This document shows, in pieces, positions 17,843-26,589 of a stretch of DNA of 64,000 nt. The notes beneath the pieces were generated by a model. That model was given only the letters and a program-made list of their open reading frames with translations. It had not been told where the DNA came from and ran no database searches. Position 1 is the first letter of the stretch. Each line of letters opens with the position of its first letter. The position numbers were made by a program, and so were the translations under genes. Source of the stretch: Pseudobdellovibrionaceae bacterium (GTDB lineage Bacteria > Bdellovibrionota > Bdellovibrionia > Bdellovibrionales > UBA1609); contig JACKAM010000001.1 in NCBI GenBank assembly GCA_020635075.1, positions 62,001 to 126,000 on the forward strand, given 5' to 3'.

Positions 17843-18076
17843 TAGTTTTCTGATCGATCTCATTTTTAGAAGAGGACAATTCTGTCGGAATAATAGTCAA
17901 TTTCGAGACACAGGCCTCTCTCATTTGCTCTACAAGGTCGCGAACTTTCTCCGCTTTCTCAAGGTGAGACGCAATTCCCAAAGAACTGTCAATCAGACGA
18001 ACAGCCCCTTTTCCCCTGGGCCTGTTGGGCTGGGCATCCTTAGAGGTGCCGGGTTTCTTCTGGTACCTTTTGATCC

Positions 18077-18106
18077 AAAAAAAAGCCTCCAGAGATTTCT
18101 GGAGGC
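18077..18106 (-). terminator. Terminator of the VWA/TSP3 operon
   Basis: Minus-strand stem GCCTCCAGA / TCTGGAGGC with a four-base loop and eight T after it, about 60 bases past the stop of the 18169 gene. Confidence 0.88.
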
Positions 18107-18145
18107 CGGGTTTGGTTGGTTTGGTTGGGTTGGTTTGGTTGGGTC
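18107..18145. repeat. GGTTT/GGTTG low-complexity tract
   Basis: The plus strand reads as irregular tandem TTGGTTGG / TTGGGTTGG units between the stop of the 18169 gene and its terminator. It is a local strand-biased simple repeat in the 3' untranslated region; no function is evident. Confidence 0.6.
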
Positions 18146-18168
18146 AATCTAAAACAGAACCACCTCGA

Positions 18169-19755
18169 TTACTTAAAGTCTGCATCGGTGAAGTAGACAG
18201 CGCCACCCACCATTTGCTTCTCAGCGGTTCTCATAATTCGTTTTTCGTCCAGCGTCTTGGTGTTCTCCATGATGTAAATGCGGATGGTGTCCCAGTTGGT
18301 TCGTGTGACCATATCAGAAACATTGAAGTGATAGCAGTCTTGGTCTGGTGTAGAACTCACGAGCCCACCCTGATAGATCAATCTCTTATGCCCAGGTACG
18401 TTGTCGTTGTGAATCCGGGCTGGAGTGTTGTACTTCAATTCCTGATAGTCATTGATGCCATCATAGTCCGGGTCCAAATAGCCGGCATTGGACGATTCGT
18501 TCATTTTGACGCCGTTTTTAAATGCCAGGTCGTCAGGAATATAGTCATAGTTGGTGTCTGGCTCTTCATAGTCAGTATCCAAAAGTTTCTCTTCACAGTC
18601 GTTCAGGAAGTCGTTATCCCTGTCGTCATATTTAGTAGCTGAAGGCGACGGCAGTTCAAGTGAGCGACAGGTGGTGTAGGGATCAGCTCCCACTGGGCTG
18701 CAATCCGCATTCTTACATGGGCTCACGCCCCCGGAAATCCGATACTCCACACCATCGCCGACCTCATTGCCATCCGAATCGTACTTGTTCGGATCTGATC
18801 CTAAGATCAACTCAAACTCATCGGCCAAGCCGTCTCGGTCAGAATCCTCCTGGAGAATATTGTCATGCCAGACCGTATTGACATTGGTGACCCATATCTC
18901 CTTTACATCAAATTTGGAGATACGCAGTGGAATGGCAAAGCGGCTAAAGTCAATTGTTTGTCCGGCTGCAAACTCAAGGAAGTCTCCATTGCCTTCAAGT
19001 GACATATTGTTGAGTAGAGTTCGAGCGGCGGCACTGGCAGGTTCTTCAAAGTAGTAAGCCGTATTGACTTGTATGCCCTCGACCAACTTTTTCTCTTCCT
19101 CTTCCATAGCTGCAATAGCGCGGATGCGGTTGAGAATGGCATCAGATGCCTGGGTGTTACCGTTAACAATTGGCTCACCGTCACTCACGAAGAACAGCAC
19201 ATAGTTAGAGCTGATCACTGGGTCTTGGGTTTTTGCCGCAGCGATATCCCGGCGGATCATGTCAGTTACTTGATCCAAAGCACTCATATAGTTGGTCCAG
19301 CCACCGTCGATCTGCTGTGTGCGGTTTTTCTGGTTGACCACAAAGTTCATGAAGGCAGCTTTATCGTTGGTGAAGTCCTGAAAGTTGGGATTACCAAGCA
19401 CCTGGTTGGCAAAGCTCACCATGGACCAGTAAACATAAGGGTCAGATTGAAACTGCTGAACGAACTGAATGATAGCGTCAAATCGGCGAATTCCGTTAGG
19501 GTCCGTGCCAGGCAGTGCAGTGTTGTCCGGAGCGTAGCGAACCTGGTTGGAGCCTGAGCGGTCTAAGACGAAGATGAACTTCAGATTACTACGAATAGTG
19601 TCAGACTTGGTGGTGCAAAGATCCACCCCGATCTGAGTGGCTTTGTAGAGCATGTACTCGCCTTCTTTGAGGCGGACATCGCTACAAGCTTGCCCGAAGA
19701 CACCGTTTAGTAGCAGAAGGCCAAGAATAATTACGACCAATCCTTGGATTCTCAT
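18169..19755 (-). CDS. Secreted VWA-domain protein with calcium-binding TSP3-type repeats
   Basis: A 528-residue exported protein: signal peptide to about VFGQA, then a von Willebrand A domain (about 55-260). Its MIDAS is intact: DRSGS (DxSxS), the Thr in GGWTNYMSAL and the Asp of FFVSDGEP. Residues about 300-440 hold thrombospondin type-3-like repeats rich in DxDxDG (DSDRDGLADEFE, DSDGNEVGDGVE, DDRDNDFLNDCEE, DPDYDGINDYQE) that should bind calcium. The C-terminal domain with QDCYHFNVSD is shared with the lipoprotein encoded upstream. The start overlaps the upstream stop (ATGA), so the two are co-translated. Adhesion or a surface assembly role is likely but unproven. Confidence 0.85.
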   Translation of the reverse strand: MRIQGLVVIILGLLLLNGVFGQACSDVRLKEGEYMLYKATQIGVDLCTTKSDTIRSNLKFIFVLDRSGSNQVRYAPDNTALPGTDPNGIRRFDAIIQFVQQFQSDPYVYWSMVSFANQVLGNPNFQDFTNDKAAFMNFVVNQKNRTQQIDGGWTNYMSALDQVTDMIRRDIAAAKTQDPVISSNYVLFFVSDGEPIVNGNTQASDAILNRIRAIAAMEEEEKKLVEGIQVNTAYYFEEPASAAARTLLNNMSLEGNGDFLEFAAGQTIDFSRFAIPLRISKFDVKEIWVTNVNTVWHDNILQEDSDRDGLADEFELILGSDPNKYDSDGNEVGDGVEYRISGGVSPCKNADCSPVGADPYTTCRSLELPSPSATKYDDRDNDFLNDCEEKLLDTDYEEPDTNYDYIPDDLAFKNGVKMNESSNAGYLDPDYDGINDYQELKYNTPARIHNDNVPGHKRLIYQGGLVSSTPDQDCYHFNVSDMVTRTNWDTIRIYIMENTKTLDEKRIMRTAEKQMVGGAVYFTDADFK

Positions 19756-20705
19756 ATGGGCTCCTCTGTATCGTCTTCAAGGACAAGCGGAATATTCACG
19801 CCATCGACCACTTGACCTTGGATGCCATTGTCAATCACAGCACGTGATTTGTCCTGAATGCCACGGGGGATGAGGACCTTCAAAGTCGAGATCCTGGTGA
19901 TATCCCCTTGGCCAGGAATGGTGTTGTTTTCAACAGCCATCACGTGGATGAGGTTTCCGTTTGAAACGTCCATAACAGGAATATTGGAGATACGAACGTT
20001 GTAGCAGTCCTGACTTCCATTATAGAACGTTTCCACATCATATTTATATGCTTTAGAATTGATCAGCTCATTATTGGTGAAGCGATGGGGAAGGTTGGCC
20101 TTCAGCTCCTGCATCACAGTGAGACCGTCCTGATCGTAGTCAGTGATGACATCCATGGGGTCGCTTGGATTTGTTCCAAATCGATACTCGATGCCATCAG
20201 GAACACCATCATTGTCCGAATCCGGCTTGGTGTAATCAGTGCGCAGAACATCCTCAGCGCAATCAGGCAGACCATCATCATCGGTGTCTTGTGTGGCCTG
20301 TGCACAGGAGCTCAACCGGACCTGATTGTCCTTGTCGTAGCCAATGGCATACATCAAGAAGTCAGAGTACCCGTCACCGTTGGTGTCCCAGAGTCCCCAG
20401 CCTATGTTAAAGGTGTCAATCACGTCTTGTTCCTTTTCAAATTCATCGCTTAAGCCGTCACGATCATAGTCAGAGATGTGGTAATACAAGTGCTCGTAGG
20501 CTTCGATTTTTAGCTGGCTTGATGAATTAAAGGAGAAGATCTCAGTGAACCGGTATCCATCGGTCGGGCAGTAGTTCTTAATATAGACGGCCGTGGTCTT
20601 TTGGGGGATGGGCTTAGGCCCTGCCACCAAACGAGGATCGGAGCAGCTGCTAAGCCACATCCAAACCACGACAATAACATTAAGACGCCCCAGTAATTTC
20701 CCCAT
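19752..20705 (-). CDS. Lipoprotein with TSP3-type calcium-binding repeats
   Basis: A 317-residue protein with a lipoprotein signal ending MWLSSC. It carries DxDxDG-type repeats in the middle (DYDRDGLSDEFE, DTNGDGYSDFL, DTDDDGLPDCAED, DSDNDGVPDGIE, DYDQDGLTVMQE) and a C-terminal domain (SQDCYNVRISN...) homologous to the end of the VWA protein encoded next. It lacks the VWA domain and may anchor or pair with that protein through the shared end domain. ATG 20705 is preferred: the predicted sigma-54 start of transcription near 20725 lies downstream of the alternative GTG at 20732. Confidence 0.83.
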   Translation of the reverse strand: MGKLLGRLNVIVVVWMWLSSCSDPRLVAGPKPIPQKTTAVYIKNYCPTDGYRFTEIFSFNSSSQLKIEAYEHLYYHISDYDRDGLSDEFEKEQDVIDTFNIGWGLWDTNGDGYSDFLMYAIGYDKDNQVRLSSCAQATQDTDDDGLPDCAEDVLRTDYTKPDSDNDGVPDGIEYRFGTNPSDPMDVITDYDQDGLTVMQELKANLPHRFTNNELINSKAYKYDVETFYNGSQDCYNVRISNIPVMDVSNGNLIHVMAVENNTIPGQGDITRISTLKVLIPRGIQDKSRAVIDNGIQGQVVDGVNIPLVLEDDTEEPI

Positions 20706-20735
20706 AAAATTTACCAAACCCCCACTGATCACTTT

Positions 20736-20751
20736 TGCAAAGGTAGGGCCA
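20736..20751 (-). promoter_or_regulatory. Sigma-54 promoter of the TSP3/VWA operon
   Basis: Minus strand TGGCCCTACCTTTGCA, one base different from the promoter at 17766. GG and GC are at exact spacing. It controls the 20705 and 19755 genes. Confidence 0.75.
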
Positions 20752-20803
20752 CAGCAAAATCACCTCATCTCGAAATCACCGATGGCTCGCTTGTATAGTT
20801 TGA

Positions 20804-20812
20804 TGACAGTGT
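20804..20812 (-). promoter_or_regulatory. Candidate enhancer site, TGACAGTGT
   Basis: It sits in a 16-base block (20797-20812) that matches the one at 17826-17841 with a single difference, and lies 53 bases beyond the sigma-54 promoter. The second half-site is imperfect (TGTA instead of TGTC). Confidence 0.55.
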
Positions 20813-21012
20813 AGAGTGGAGTTGACGTACCAAAACGAGGTCCCGACTTGAAACGTGTCAATTAGAGAGACAGAGGTGAGGAAAAAGTCAGTCAAATCAA
20901 GAGTGTCGATAACGCCCCGGGGTGATCTTGCCGTCTCAAAATGTAGACACTAGATAGCGCGAGACGCGTGTGCCGCAGTCCGCATGCACAGAGATTGGTC
21001 GGTGCTATTTGT

Positions 21013-22404
21013 TTAAACTTGAAACATCTTTTTGGTTTCAATCAACTGGGCGACTTGATTTGGGACAAGGTTTTTCCAGCTCGGATCGCCGTCTTCCATG
21101 GATTGGCGAACTTGCTCGGAGTGAATGCTGGTATCGATATCATCACAACCAGCCATATCAATGATTCGGCCATTATCGGTAAGGTGACAAAACAAATGGA
21201 AGTACTGGGGAGAAGGATGAAAGGCACCAGCCGTCAGACAAAGAGTATCAGATTTAAACGGGTACACCAAAAAACCAGTCTTTTCATCAAACAGGCGTCC
21301 CATCCCCTCCATGAGTCCTCCCGAGAGGGAAGAGTAGAATTCGGGGTGGAAGATTTTCTCCACATGGGAGGCGCCAATCACGAATCCAATCACGTTTTGG
21401 GTGCAGCTGCGTAGGAATCTCTTAAGTTCATAAAACATGGGGTAACGGGAGATTAAGACCGGGTAACCAAGCAGTGTGAGGGTTTCGATGCGATTGAGAA
21501 AATCCTGGCGGTCGACTTCGCCCCCTTTCGACAATAGGCTCTTTAGGGAGATCTCCATAATCGGCATTGGTTCCTGCCCTTGAAGGTCGCCCAACAGGTG
21601 GACTTGGCTCACGCCGCGATTAAGGATTTCCACGTTGATTTTGGTCACCGGGCGGAACGTGCCTCTTTGCACAACCAAGGGCTTTTGGTAAAGGGAGTCG
21701 GCCGCCTGCAAAACCTCACCTTGAGGGCCAAACAGGACTGCCTTAGAGAGTCCTTGTTCAACTAACTCGATGCCTACGAGTCGGTTGTCCACATGCTCAA
21801 GATCCGGTCCTGAAAACTTGAGCAGGTCAATTTCCATGCGGTGAGAGCCAAGGTTGTCAGCGAGTTCGCCAACAAAGCGGGAGGGACCATCCAATTGGTT
21901 AAAAGCCGCATAGATGAGATTAACCCCTAGAATGCCCAAAGCGGTCTGTTGGTCCAGGCGCATCTGATCCAGCATATTGACATGCAAAACAACGTCGTTC
22001 GTCGGACCACCCGGGCGGATTTGAAAGCGAACCCCCATCCAACCGTGACAACGGGGACCGTCTTGCTGACTGCTGGTGGCGACGGTGTCGGCGAAAGCGA
22101 AAAAGCAGGTCTCATGCCCCCTTTGTTCCCGCAGACGGCCCTCTAGTAAATCAAACTCATGCTCGAGCATCTTTAGCAGGCGTTCTTCACAGACGTATCG
22201 TCCCGCCTTGCCATAGATCTCATCGCTGATGGTCATGTCGTAGGCCGACATGGTTTTGGCAATGGTATGAGAGGCCCTACCAGCCTTAAAAAAATGCCGA
22301 GCCACTTCCTGTCCGGCGCCGATTTCAGCAAAAGCACCGTAAATGGAGTCATTCAGATTAATAGTGAGAGCTTTTCGCGTGGTGGTGAGTTCATCGGCGG
22401 CCAT
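21013..22404 (-). CDS. Conserved protein of unknown function
   Basis: A 463-residue soluble protein without a signal peptide. The N-terminal part (LTINLNDSIYGAFAEIGAGQEVARHFFKAG, AKTMSAYDMTISDEIYG) is strikingly conserved-looking and resembles proteins I recall from cyanobacteria and myxobacteria that databases often label misleadingly as TonB receptors; no barrel or TonB box is visible here. It contains no motif I can tie to a reaction. It follows the MlaC-like gene with a 36-base gap, so both probably share the sigma-54 promoter at 23096. The start is ATG 22404; a TTG at 22440 directly after the upstream stop is an alternative. Confidence 0.75.
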   Translation of the reverse strand: MAADELTTTRKALTINLNDSIYGAFAEIGAGQEVARHFFKAGRASHTIAKTMSAYDMTISDEIYGKAGRYVCEERLLKMLEHEFDLLEGRLREQRGHETCFFAFADTVATSSQQDGPRCHGWMGVRFQIRPGGPTNDVVLHVNMLDQMRLDQQTALGILGVNLIYAAFNQLDGPSRFVGELADNLGSHRMEIDLLKFSGPDLEHVDNRLVGIELVEQGLSKAVLFGPQGEVLQAADSLYQKPLVVQRGTFRPVTKINVEILNRGVSQVHLLGDLQGQEPMPIMEISLKSLLSKGGEVDRQDFLNRIETLTLLGYPVLISRYPMFYELKRFLRSCTQNVIGFVIGASHVEKIFHPEFYSSLSGGLMEGMGRLFDEKTGFLVYPFKSDTLCLTAGAFHPSPQYFHLFCHLTDNGRIIDMAGCDDIDTSIHSEQVRQSMEDGDPSWKNLVPNQVAQLIETKKMFQV

Positions 22405-22440
22405 AAGAAAATCATAACGGCCGCCTGATATTGAAGTCAA

Positions 22441-23046
22441 TCAAGGGCAGGGAGTGGATTTCTCGGCCATTTCCACTGCCAAATCCGCTACGGGATCTTT
22501 GGAGCCAGCTCTTCTTAGGCGACGCAGATCATGTTGGACGTTAGATCGTCGGCTCAGCAACATACTAAGGCCTTCAATCGTCGCATTGCGGACCAGAAAT
22601 CCGCCGGATTCTGCCGGCACCAGGGTAAAGATCACGTTGTAAGGAATGCTGGCTTGCAAGACCGTGTGCACGTCGACTGATTTCTCATCCTCAAAGATTC
22701 GTTTGATTTCAGTGGTAAAGTTTTTGAGCTCATAAATGGAACGAAAGCTCTGAACCACAGATTGGGGGATAATGGCGTAAAAGGCCTCAAGACTGTCAGT
22801 TGGAGCGTTTTTGCGGAAGGCACCCAGAAGGGTGTTACCAATGCCTTCAATATCCATGTTTGTACGAATCATTTGGCACAGGCGCCCATGAAGGACTTCG
22901 GGAGCATCTGTCGAAGAAGATATAGAGGCCAGGCCATTGGCAAGGGCCAGGACCTTGGCTTCAGGGGTTTCTTCAGCTCCTGACTGAACACTGGCTAAAC
23001 CCATCAACAGACCTAAAATAGAACATTTCACCCAACGCAGACCCAT
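22441..23046 (-). CDS. MlaC/Ttg2D-like periplasmic phospholipid-binding protein
   Basis: A 201-residue exported protein with a signal peptide ending around QSGAEE. The pattern LCQMIRTNMDIEGIGNTLLGAFRK, FYAIIPQSVVQSF, a central VHTVLQASIPYNVIFTLV and NATIEGLSMLLSRRSNVQHDL follows the MlaC fold, whose members carry phospholipids between membranes. No Mla ABC genes are adjacent, so it is an orphan copy. It lies first in a two-gene unit with the 21013 protein and is preceded by a sigma-54 type promoter. Confidence 0.72.
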   Translation of the reverse strand: MGLRWVKCSILGLLMGLASVQSGAEETPEAKVLALANGLASISSSTDAPEVLHGRLCQMIRTNMDIEGIGNTLLGAFRKNAPTDSLEAFYAIIPQSVVQSFRSIYELKNFTTEIKRIFEDEKSVDVHTVLQASIPYNVIFTLVPAESGGFLVRNATIEGLSMLLSRRSNVQHDLRRLRRAGSKDPVADLAVEMAEKSTPCP

Positions 23047-23095
23047 CTTCGACTCCCTAAAAATTGGTTAACCCCGGTTTATGGCCGCCATAAGA

Positions 23096-23111
23096 AGCAA
23101 ATGGGATACCA
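23096..23111 (-). promoter_or_regulatory. Sigma-54 promoter of the MlaC-like gene
   Basis: Minus strand TGGTATCCCATTTGCT with exact GG-10-GC spacing and a canonical TTGCT. Start of transcription expected near 23085, 39 bases before the ATG. Unlike the other three sites no TGACA dyad lies 51-53 bases upstream; a TTGGA...TCCAA inverted repeat (23114-23129) is next to it. Confidence 0.65.
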
Positions 23112-23151
23112 ATTTGGAACCACGTCCAAGTGGCTTAGATGGCGCTATAGA

Positions 23152-23183
23152 CAAAAAGAGCCCCGCCATCAGGCAGGGCTCTT
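23152..23183 (-). terminator. Terminator of PKD paralog 2
   Basis: Minus-strand hairpin AAGAGCCCTGCC / GGCGGGGCTCTT with a short loop and five T. It separates the 23247 gene from the MlaC-like unit. Confidence 0.87.
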
Positions 23184-23246
23184 GAAAGATTTCCACGCAG
23201 CATCTGAACCATCGACAATAGCCAGATGTGTCAATCCATCTTTCCT

Positions 23247-24755
23247 CTACTGAGGCACGGGGGGGATCCCGCCGCCTCCGCCACCGCCACCACCACCTCC
23301 GATGCACTGGTTTTGCGGGGCAACTTCACAGAAAAACTTGCCATTATTCGCACCCACCGCCGTACCGGTGAGGGAATTGGTCAAGCTTGGACAATTGAAT
23401 TCACCATAGATCACGGTTGCAGAAGATGGAGTGAACTCCACCTGTCCCGTATTGGTCGTACAGGGAGTGACAGCCTGGCCGCGCTCAACTGTAATTTCCA
23501 CTGAGCAGGCCGTATCGATTCGGTTGTAGTTTTCTTTGACGATGCCATCATCTCCTGCCGAGACCTTATAGAGTGCCTTGTTAAGTAGAACCCCGTGGTC
23601 GCCGCTGGTATAGGTCTGGGGAGCTGAGCCGCCATTATCCGGAATATTGGCAATGCCGATTTCCATGCCATGAATAAACTCGTTGGCATAATCAATGGCA
23701 TTCCCACCTTGGTACCAGTTCAAACCTTGAATGGTGAAGCGAGCCTTGTTCGCCACCTTCTTAAAGTCATAGGAGCAGAGCACCCTTTTTGGGTTGTCCC
23801 CCGGGTACCAGGTCGCAAGATAGGGTCCGTTGGTTCTCTGGTTAATGGCAATGGCCGAAGGCTGGGTTCCAAGACGGTTGATGTCCGCCTGCAGGTAGTA
23901 ATAGGGTTTCTTTTCCGCCTGAGATTCGGGAGTTCGTGCGATATTGGGAATCTCGTCAGGCATCTCGATGAAGGCCGTTAGGGACTCCAGGTTACACCCA
24001 TTGCGAACCCTTAAAAAGGCCTGTCTACGGTGGTTCCCTGCCGAGGCGAAGATACTGTACACGTTTGAGGCAGATGGGGAGTTGATCCAAATTTTGCCAT
24101 TGGTCGCTTTTAACGGAAAAGGGTCAAAGACGCCATCACCATTAAAATCCCAGGCGTATTGGAAGTCGCTGCCGCCGGTGACGGCTCCAGCTGCCGAGAA
24201 GTTGTAGTAATTGTGCTTGCCGGCTGTTGAAATAGTGACCTTCGTCGGGTCGACGACGGGTCGCTCGCCACTTTCACATTGAGCATCTACATTAAAGGTT
24301 TTAATTGTCACCAGGCCACCCTCGTCAACGGCCTTAATCGCCATTGAAGAGCGCCCAGGGCCAAGAACAATGCTGCCAGCCAGAGGTTTCCAGTCAGGAT
24401 CTTCGGAGTCATAATCAGTGTCGATGGAGAATACCAGAGTGCTGGCGTTTTCATCGGCGGTGCCACTGCAATCCACAGAGATGGTATCGCCCTCGGTTGG
24501 GTAACCGTCAAAAAAGGTGTCTTTCTCACCAATCGTATCAACATTGCGGATCTGCAGGGTGTTGTTGAGATTGGTGAGGCGACAGGAAATCTTCGGTGCC
24601 TGATTGGTGATGCCGGGATTAAGATTGTCCGAATTGTTGGAAGAATTTGTCCCGATGGTGCCTTCAGGGCCATACCCCTGAAAGTTGGACTCGCACCCTA
24701 GGGTAAGAGCTAGAATCAGCAAAAGATAATATTTTAAAAGGTATTCCGTTTTCAT
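23247..24755 (-). CDS. PKD-domain surface lipoprotein, paralog 2
   Basis: A 502-residue lipoprotein (signal ending LTLGC) that aligns along its full length with the 16218 protein: SCRLTNLNNTLQIR, a PKD-like fold with YAWDFNGDGVFDPFP, a C-terminal domain with FTIQGLNWYQGG and IANIPDNGG, and a terminus CIG, eleven glycines in total, IPPVPQ. The start is ATG 24755 with GGGGAA before it. No sigma-54 promoter is visible in the 134 bases between this gene and the next paralog upstream, so it may be read from the 26410 transcript. Confidence 0.85.
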   Translation of the reverse strand: MKTEYLLKYYLLLILALTLGCESNFQGYGPEGTIGTNSSNNSDNLNPGITNQAPKISCRLTNLNNTLQIRNVDTIGEKDTFFDGYPTEGDTISVDCSGTADENASTLVFSIDTDYDSEDPDWKPLAGSIVLGPGRSSMAIKAVDEGGLVTIKTFNVDAQCESGERPVVDPTKVTISTAGKHNYYNFSAAGAVTGGSDFQYAWDFNGDGVFDPFPLKATNGKIWINSPSASNVYSIFASAGNHRRQAFLRVRNGCNLESLTAFIEMPDEIPNIARTPESQAEKKPYYYLQADINRLGTQPSAIAINQRTNGPYLATWYPGDNPKRVLCSYDFKKVANKARFTIQGLNWYQGGNAIDYANEFIHGMEIGIANIPDNGGSAPQTYTSGDHGVLLNKALYKVSAGDDGIVKENYNRIDTACSVEITVERGQAVTPCTTNTGQVEFTPSSATVIYGEFNCPSLTNSLTGTAVGANNGKFFCEVAPQNQCIGGGGGGGGGGGIPPVPQ

Positions 24756-24889
24756 TTTTTCCCCACTTTGTGTACCCACGCCTTCCCTGTAGTTTTTGCC
24801 CCTAACTGGGGCCCCGAATTTACTTTCAGGGCCCATGGAAAGCATTGTCTCACGAATATTCAGAACTAAACTTCGATAGAATCTGCAGG

Positions 24890-26410
24890 TTATTGAGGAA
24901 TAGCTGGTATTCCACCACCTCCACTACAAATTCCATCGACACAAGGACCACCCGCTCCAACACATTGGTCAACTGGTGCAACTTCACAGTAGAACTTGCC
25001 ATTTCGGGCGCTGACCGATTTGCTCGTGGAGGAGTTTGTCAGAGTCGGGCACTGGAACTCACCCAATATGATGGTCGCAGTTGTGGGTGTGAACTCAACC
25101 TTGTCTGAATTACTGGAACACGGCATGACACCTTCATCACGCTGAACCGTGATTTCGATGGTACAGGCCTGGTCGATGCGGTTGTAATTTTCGTGCGTAA
25201 TACCGTCATCGCCGGCTGAGACTCGGTAACTTGCTGAATGGAGTTGGACCCCATCAGCCTGGGTATAAGTTTGGGACGCTGAACTGCCGTTATCGGGTAT
25301 ATTGTTAACCCGTATTTCCATGCCATGAATAAACTGGTTGCCTGAATCCATCTGCAGGCCACCCGTGTACCAGTTGAGTCCTTGAATCGTGAATGATGCT
25401 TTCTGCGCTAGTTTCTCAAAATTATAGGAGCAGATCACTCTCTTTTCCTTATCACCTGGGTACCAGGTTCCTAGGAAAGGTCCGTTTACGCGCTGCTTGA
25501 GAGAGGGAGATGCTGTTGTCGTAACAGACTCGGATCCGATGTCAGACTGTAAGTAGTAGTAGCCCTTTTTGACTGCTTGTGACTCAGGTGTTCGGGCGAT
25601 GTTTGGAAGTTCATCCGCCATTTCCACCTGAACAGTGTCGGACTCCATATTACAGCTGTTACGTACCCGTAGTAAGGCCACTCGTCGATGCGATCCAGCT
25701 GAGGCAAACACGCTATAAATCCCTTGCGAAACTGGAGATTCATTCCAAATGGCTCCGGCACTAGAGTTGAGATCAAAGGGATCAAAAACTCCATCGCCGT
25801 TGAAATCCCAGGCGAACTGGAATCCCGAACCACCTGAAACCGCCCCATTTGGAACGCTAAAGGTGTAAAAGTTGTGTTTGCTTTCAGCGGTGATCGCCAC
25901 CATTGAGGCGTTGACCACGGGCTTGGCTCCATTGGCACATTGGGCGTTGATGGCGAAAGTCTTGACTGAAGCGAGACCATGTTCATCAACAGCCTTTAGG
26001 GCCATGGTTTTATTACCAGCAGCTAACGTGAGATCAAAGCCAAAAGGCTTAAAGTCCGGACTTTGGGCATCATAGTCAGTATCGATAAAGAAACTGACGG
26101 AGCTGCCTTCATCCTCGGTGGCAGAACAATCAAAACGGACCGTATCGCCTTCTTGTGGGTAACCACTAAAGAAGGTGTCTTGTTCGCCAATCGTGTTGAT
26201 GCTGCGCTTTTGACTGGTATTGTTGGTATTGGTGATCTGGCATGAAATCTTTGGAGCCTGATTTGTAACGCCAGAGTTCAGTTGATCGACATTTTGGGCG
26301 GTCGATGCGCCGTCGTTGCTATTTGTTTCTTGGTTGCTGTCAAACCCGGAATGACATGACCACAGGACCATTGCAAGGCCCCCTATAATAGAGAGAGCCT
26401 TCGTATTCAT
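24890..26410 (-). CDS. PKD-domain surface lipoprotein, paralog 3
   Basis: A 506-residue lipoprotein (signal ending VLWSC). The same architecture as the two other copies is present (NAQCANGAKPVV, FAWDFNGDGVFDPFD, FTIQGLNWYTGG, VNNIPDNGS). The C terminus is different: the pure glycine run is interrupted by a short cysteine-containing stretch (CVDGIC) before GGGGIPAIPQ, adding a potential disulfide. The ATG has the best ribosome site of the three (AGGAGGAGG). It is preceded by its own sigma-54 promoter and a perfect TTGACACCTGTCAA dyad. Confidence 0.85.
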   Translation of the reverse strand: MNTKALSIIGGLAMVLWSCHSGFDSNQETNSNDGASTAQNVDQLNSGVTNQAPKISCQITNTNNTSQKRSINTIGEQDTFFSGYPQEGDTVRFDCSATEDEGSSVSFFIDTDYDAQSPDFKPFGFDLTLAAGNKTMALKAVDEHGLASVKTFAINAQCANGAKPVVNASMVAITAESKHNFYTFSVPNGAVSGGSGFQFAWDFNGDGVFDPFDLNSSAGAIWNESPVSQGIYSVFASAGSHRRVALLRVRNSCNMESDTVQVEMADELPNIARTPESQAVKKGYYYLQSDIGSESVTTTASPSLKQRVNGPFLGTWYPGDKEKRVICSYNFEKLAQKASFTIQGLNWYTGGLQMDSGNQFIHGMEIRVNNIPDNGSSASQTYTQADGVQLHSASYRVSAGDDGITHENYNRIDQACTIEITVQRDEGVMPCSSNSDKVEFTPTTATIILGEFQCPTLTNSSTSKSVSARNGKFYCEVAPVDQCVGAGGPCVDGICSGGGGIPAIPQ

Positions 26411-26464
26411 TTGTTTTTCCTCCTCCTAAGAAGATTTTTCTTTGGCGTTAACTCCGCACAGAGC

Positions 26465-26482
26465 TTAACTTAAAAAAGTTAA
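26465..26482 (-). promoter_or_regulatory. Palindrome in the leader of PKD paralog 3
   Basis: TTAACTT-AAAA-AAGTTAA, a perfect 7-bp dyad between the predicted transcription start (about 26498) and the ribosome site. It could be a repressor site or a weak RNA hairpin. Confidence 0.45.
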
Positions 26483-26509
26483 CCGCCAATGAACCCCACA
26501 GAACCGAAT

Positions 26510-26525
26510 TGCAAAGCGGGGACCA
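26510..26525 (-). promoter_or_regulatory. Sigma-54 promoter of PKD paralog 3
   Basis: Minus strand TGGTCCCCGCTTTGCA with exact GG-10-GC spacing. The leader would be about 88 bases. Confidence 0.7.
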
Positions 26526-26575
26526 GGGTGTAAAGAAGCTGGTTAGTTTTAAGCTCCTTCTTTCCGGGGATTTTT

Positions 26576-26589
26576 TTGACACCTGTCAA
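26576..26589 (-). promoter_or_regulatory. Candidate enhancer site, TTGACACCTGTCAA
   Basis: A perfect 14-base palindrome starting 51 bases beyond the sigma-54 promoter at 26510-26525. It is the best-formed of three similar sites in the cluster and suggests the full operator of the shared activator. Confidence 0.65.

Larger units (their letters stand above)
17715..18076 (-). promoter_or_regulatory. Upstream control region of PKD paralog 1
   Basis: This 362-base stretch between the terminator of the TSP3 operon and the 17714 start holds no convincing gene. It contains the sigma-54 type promoter at 17766-17781, the TGACAGTGTC dyad at 17833-17842 and an additional TTTCGAG-rich part further upstream that also occurs in similar form before 20705. 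Confidence 0.6.
20733..21012. other. Intergenic control region between the TSP3 operon and the 21013 gene
   Basis: No gene seen. Contains the sigma-54 promoter at 20736-20751 and a TGACAGTGT site at 20804-20812, 53 bases further upstream. I see no hairpin terminator for the 21013 gene in the remainder. Confidence 0.6.
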
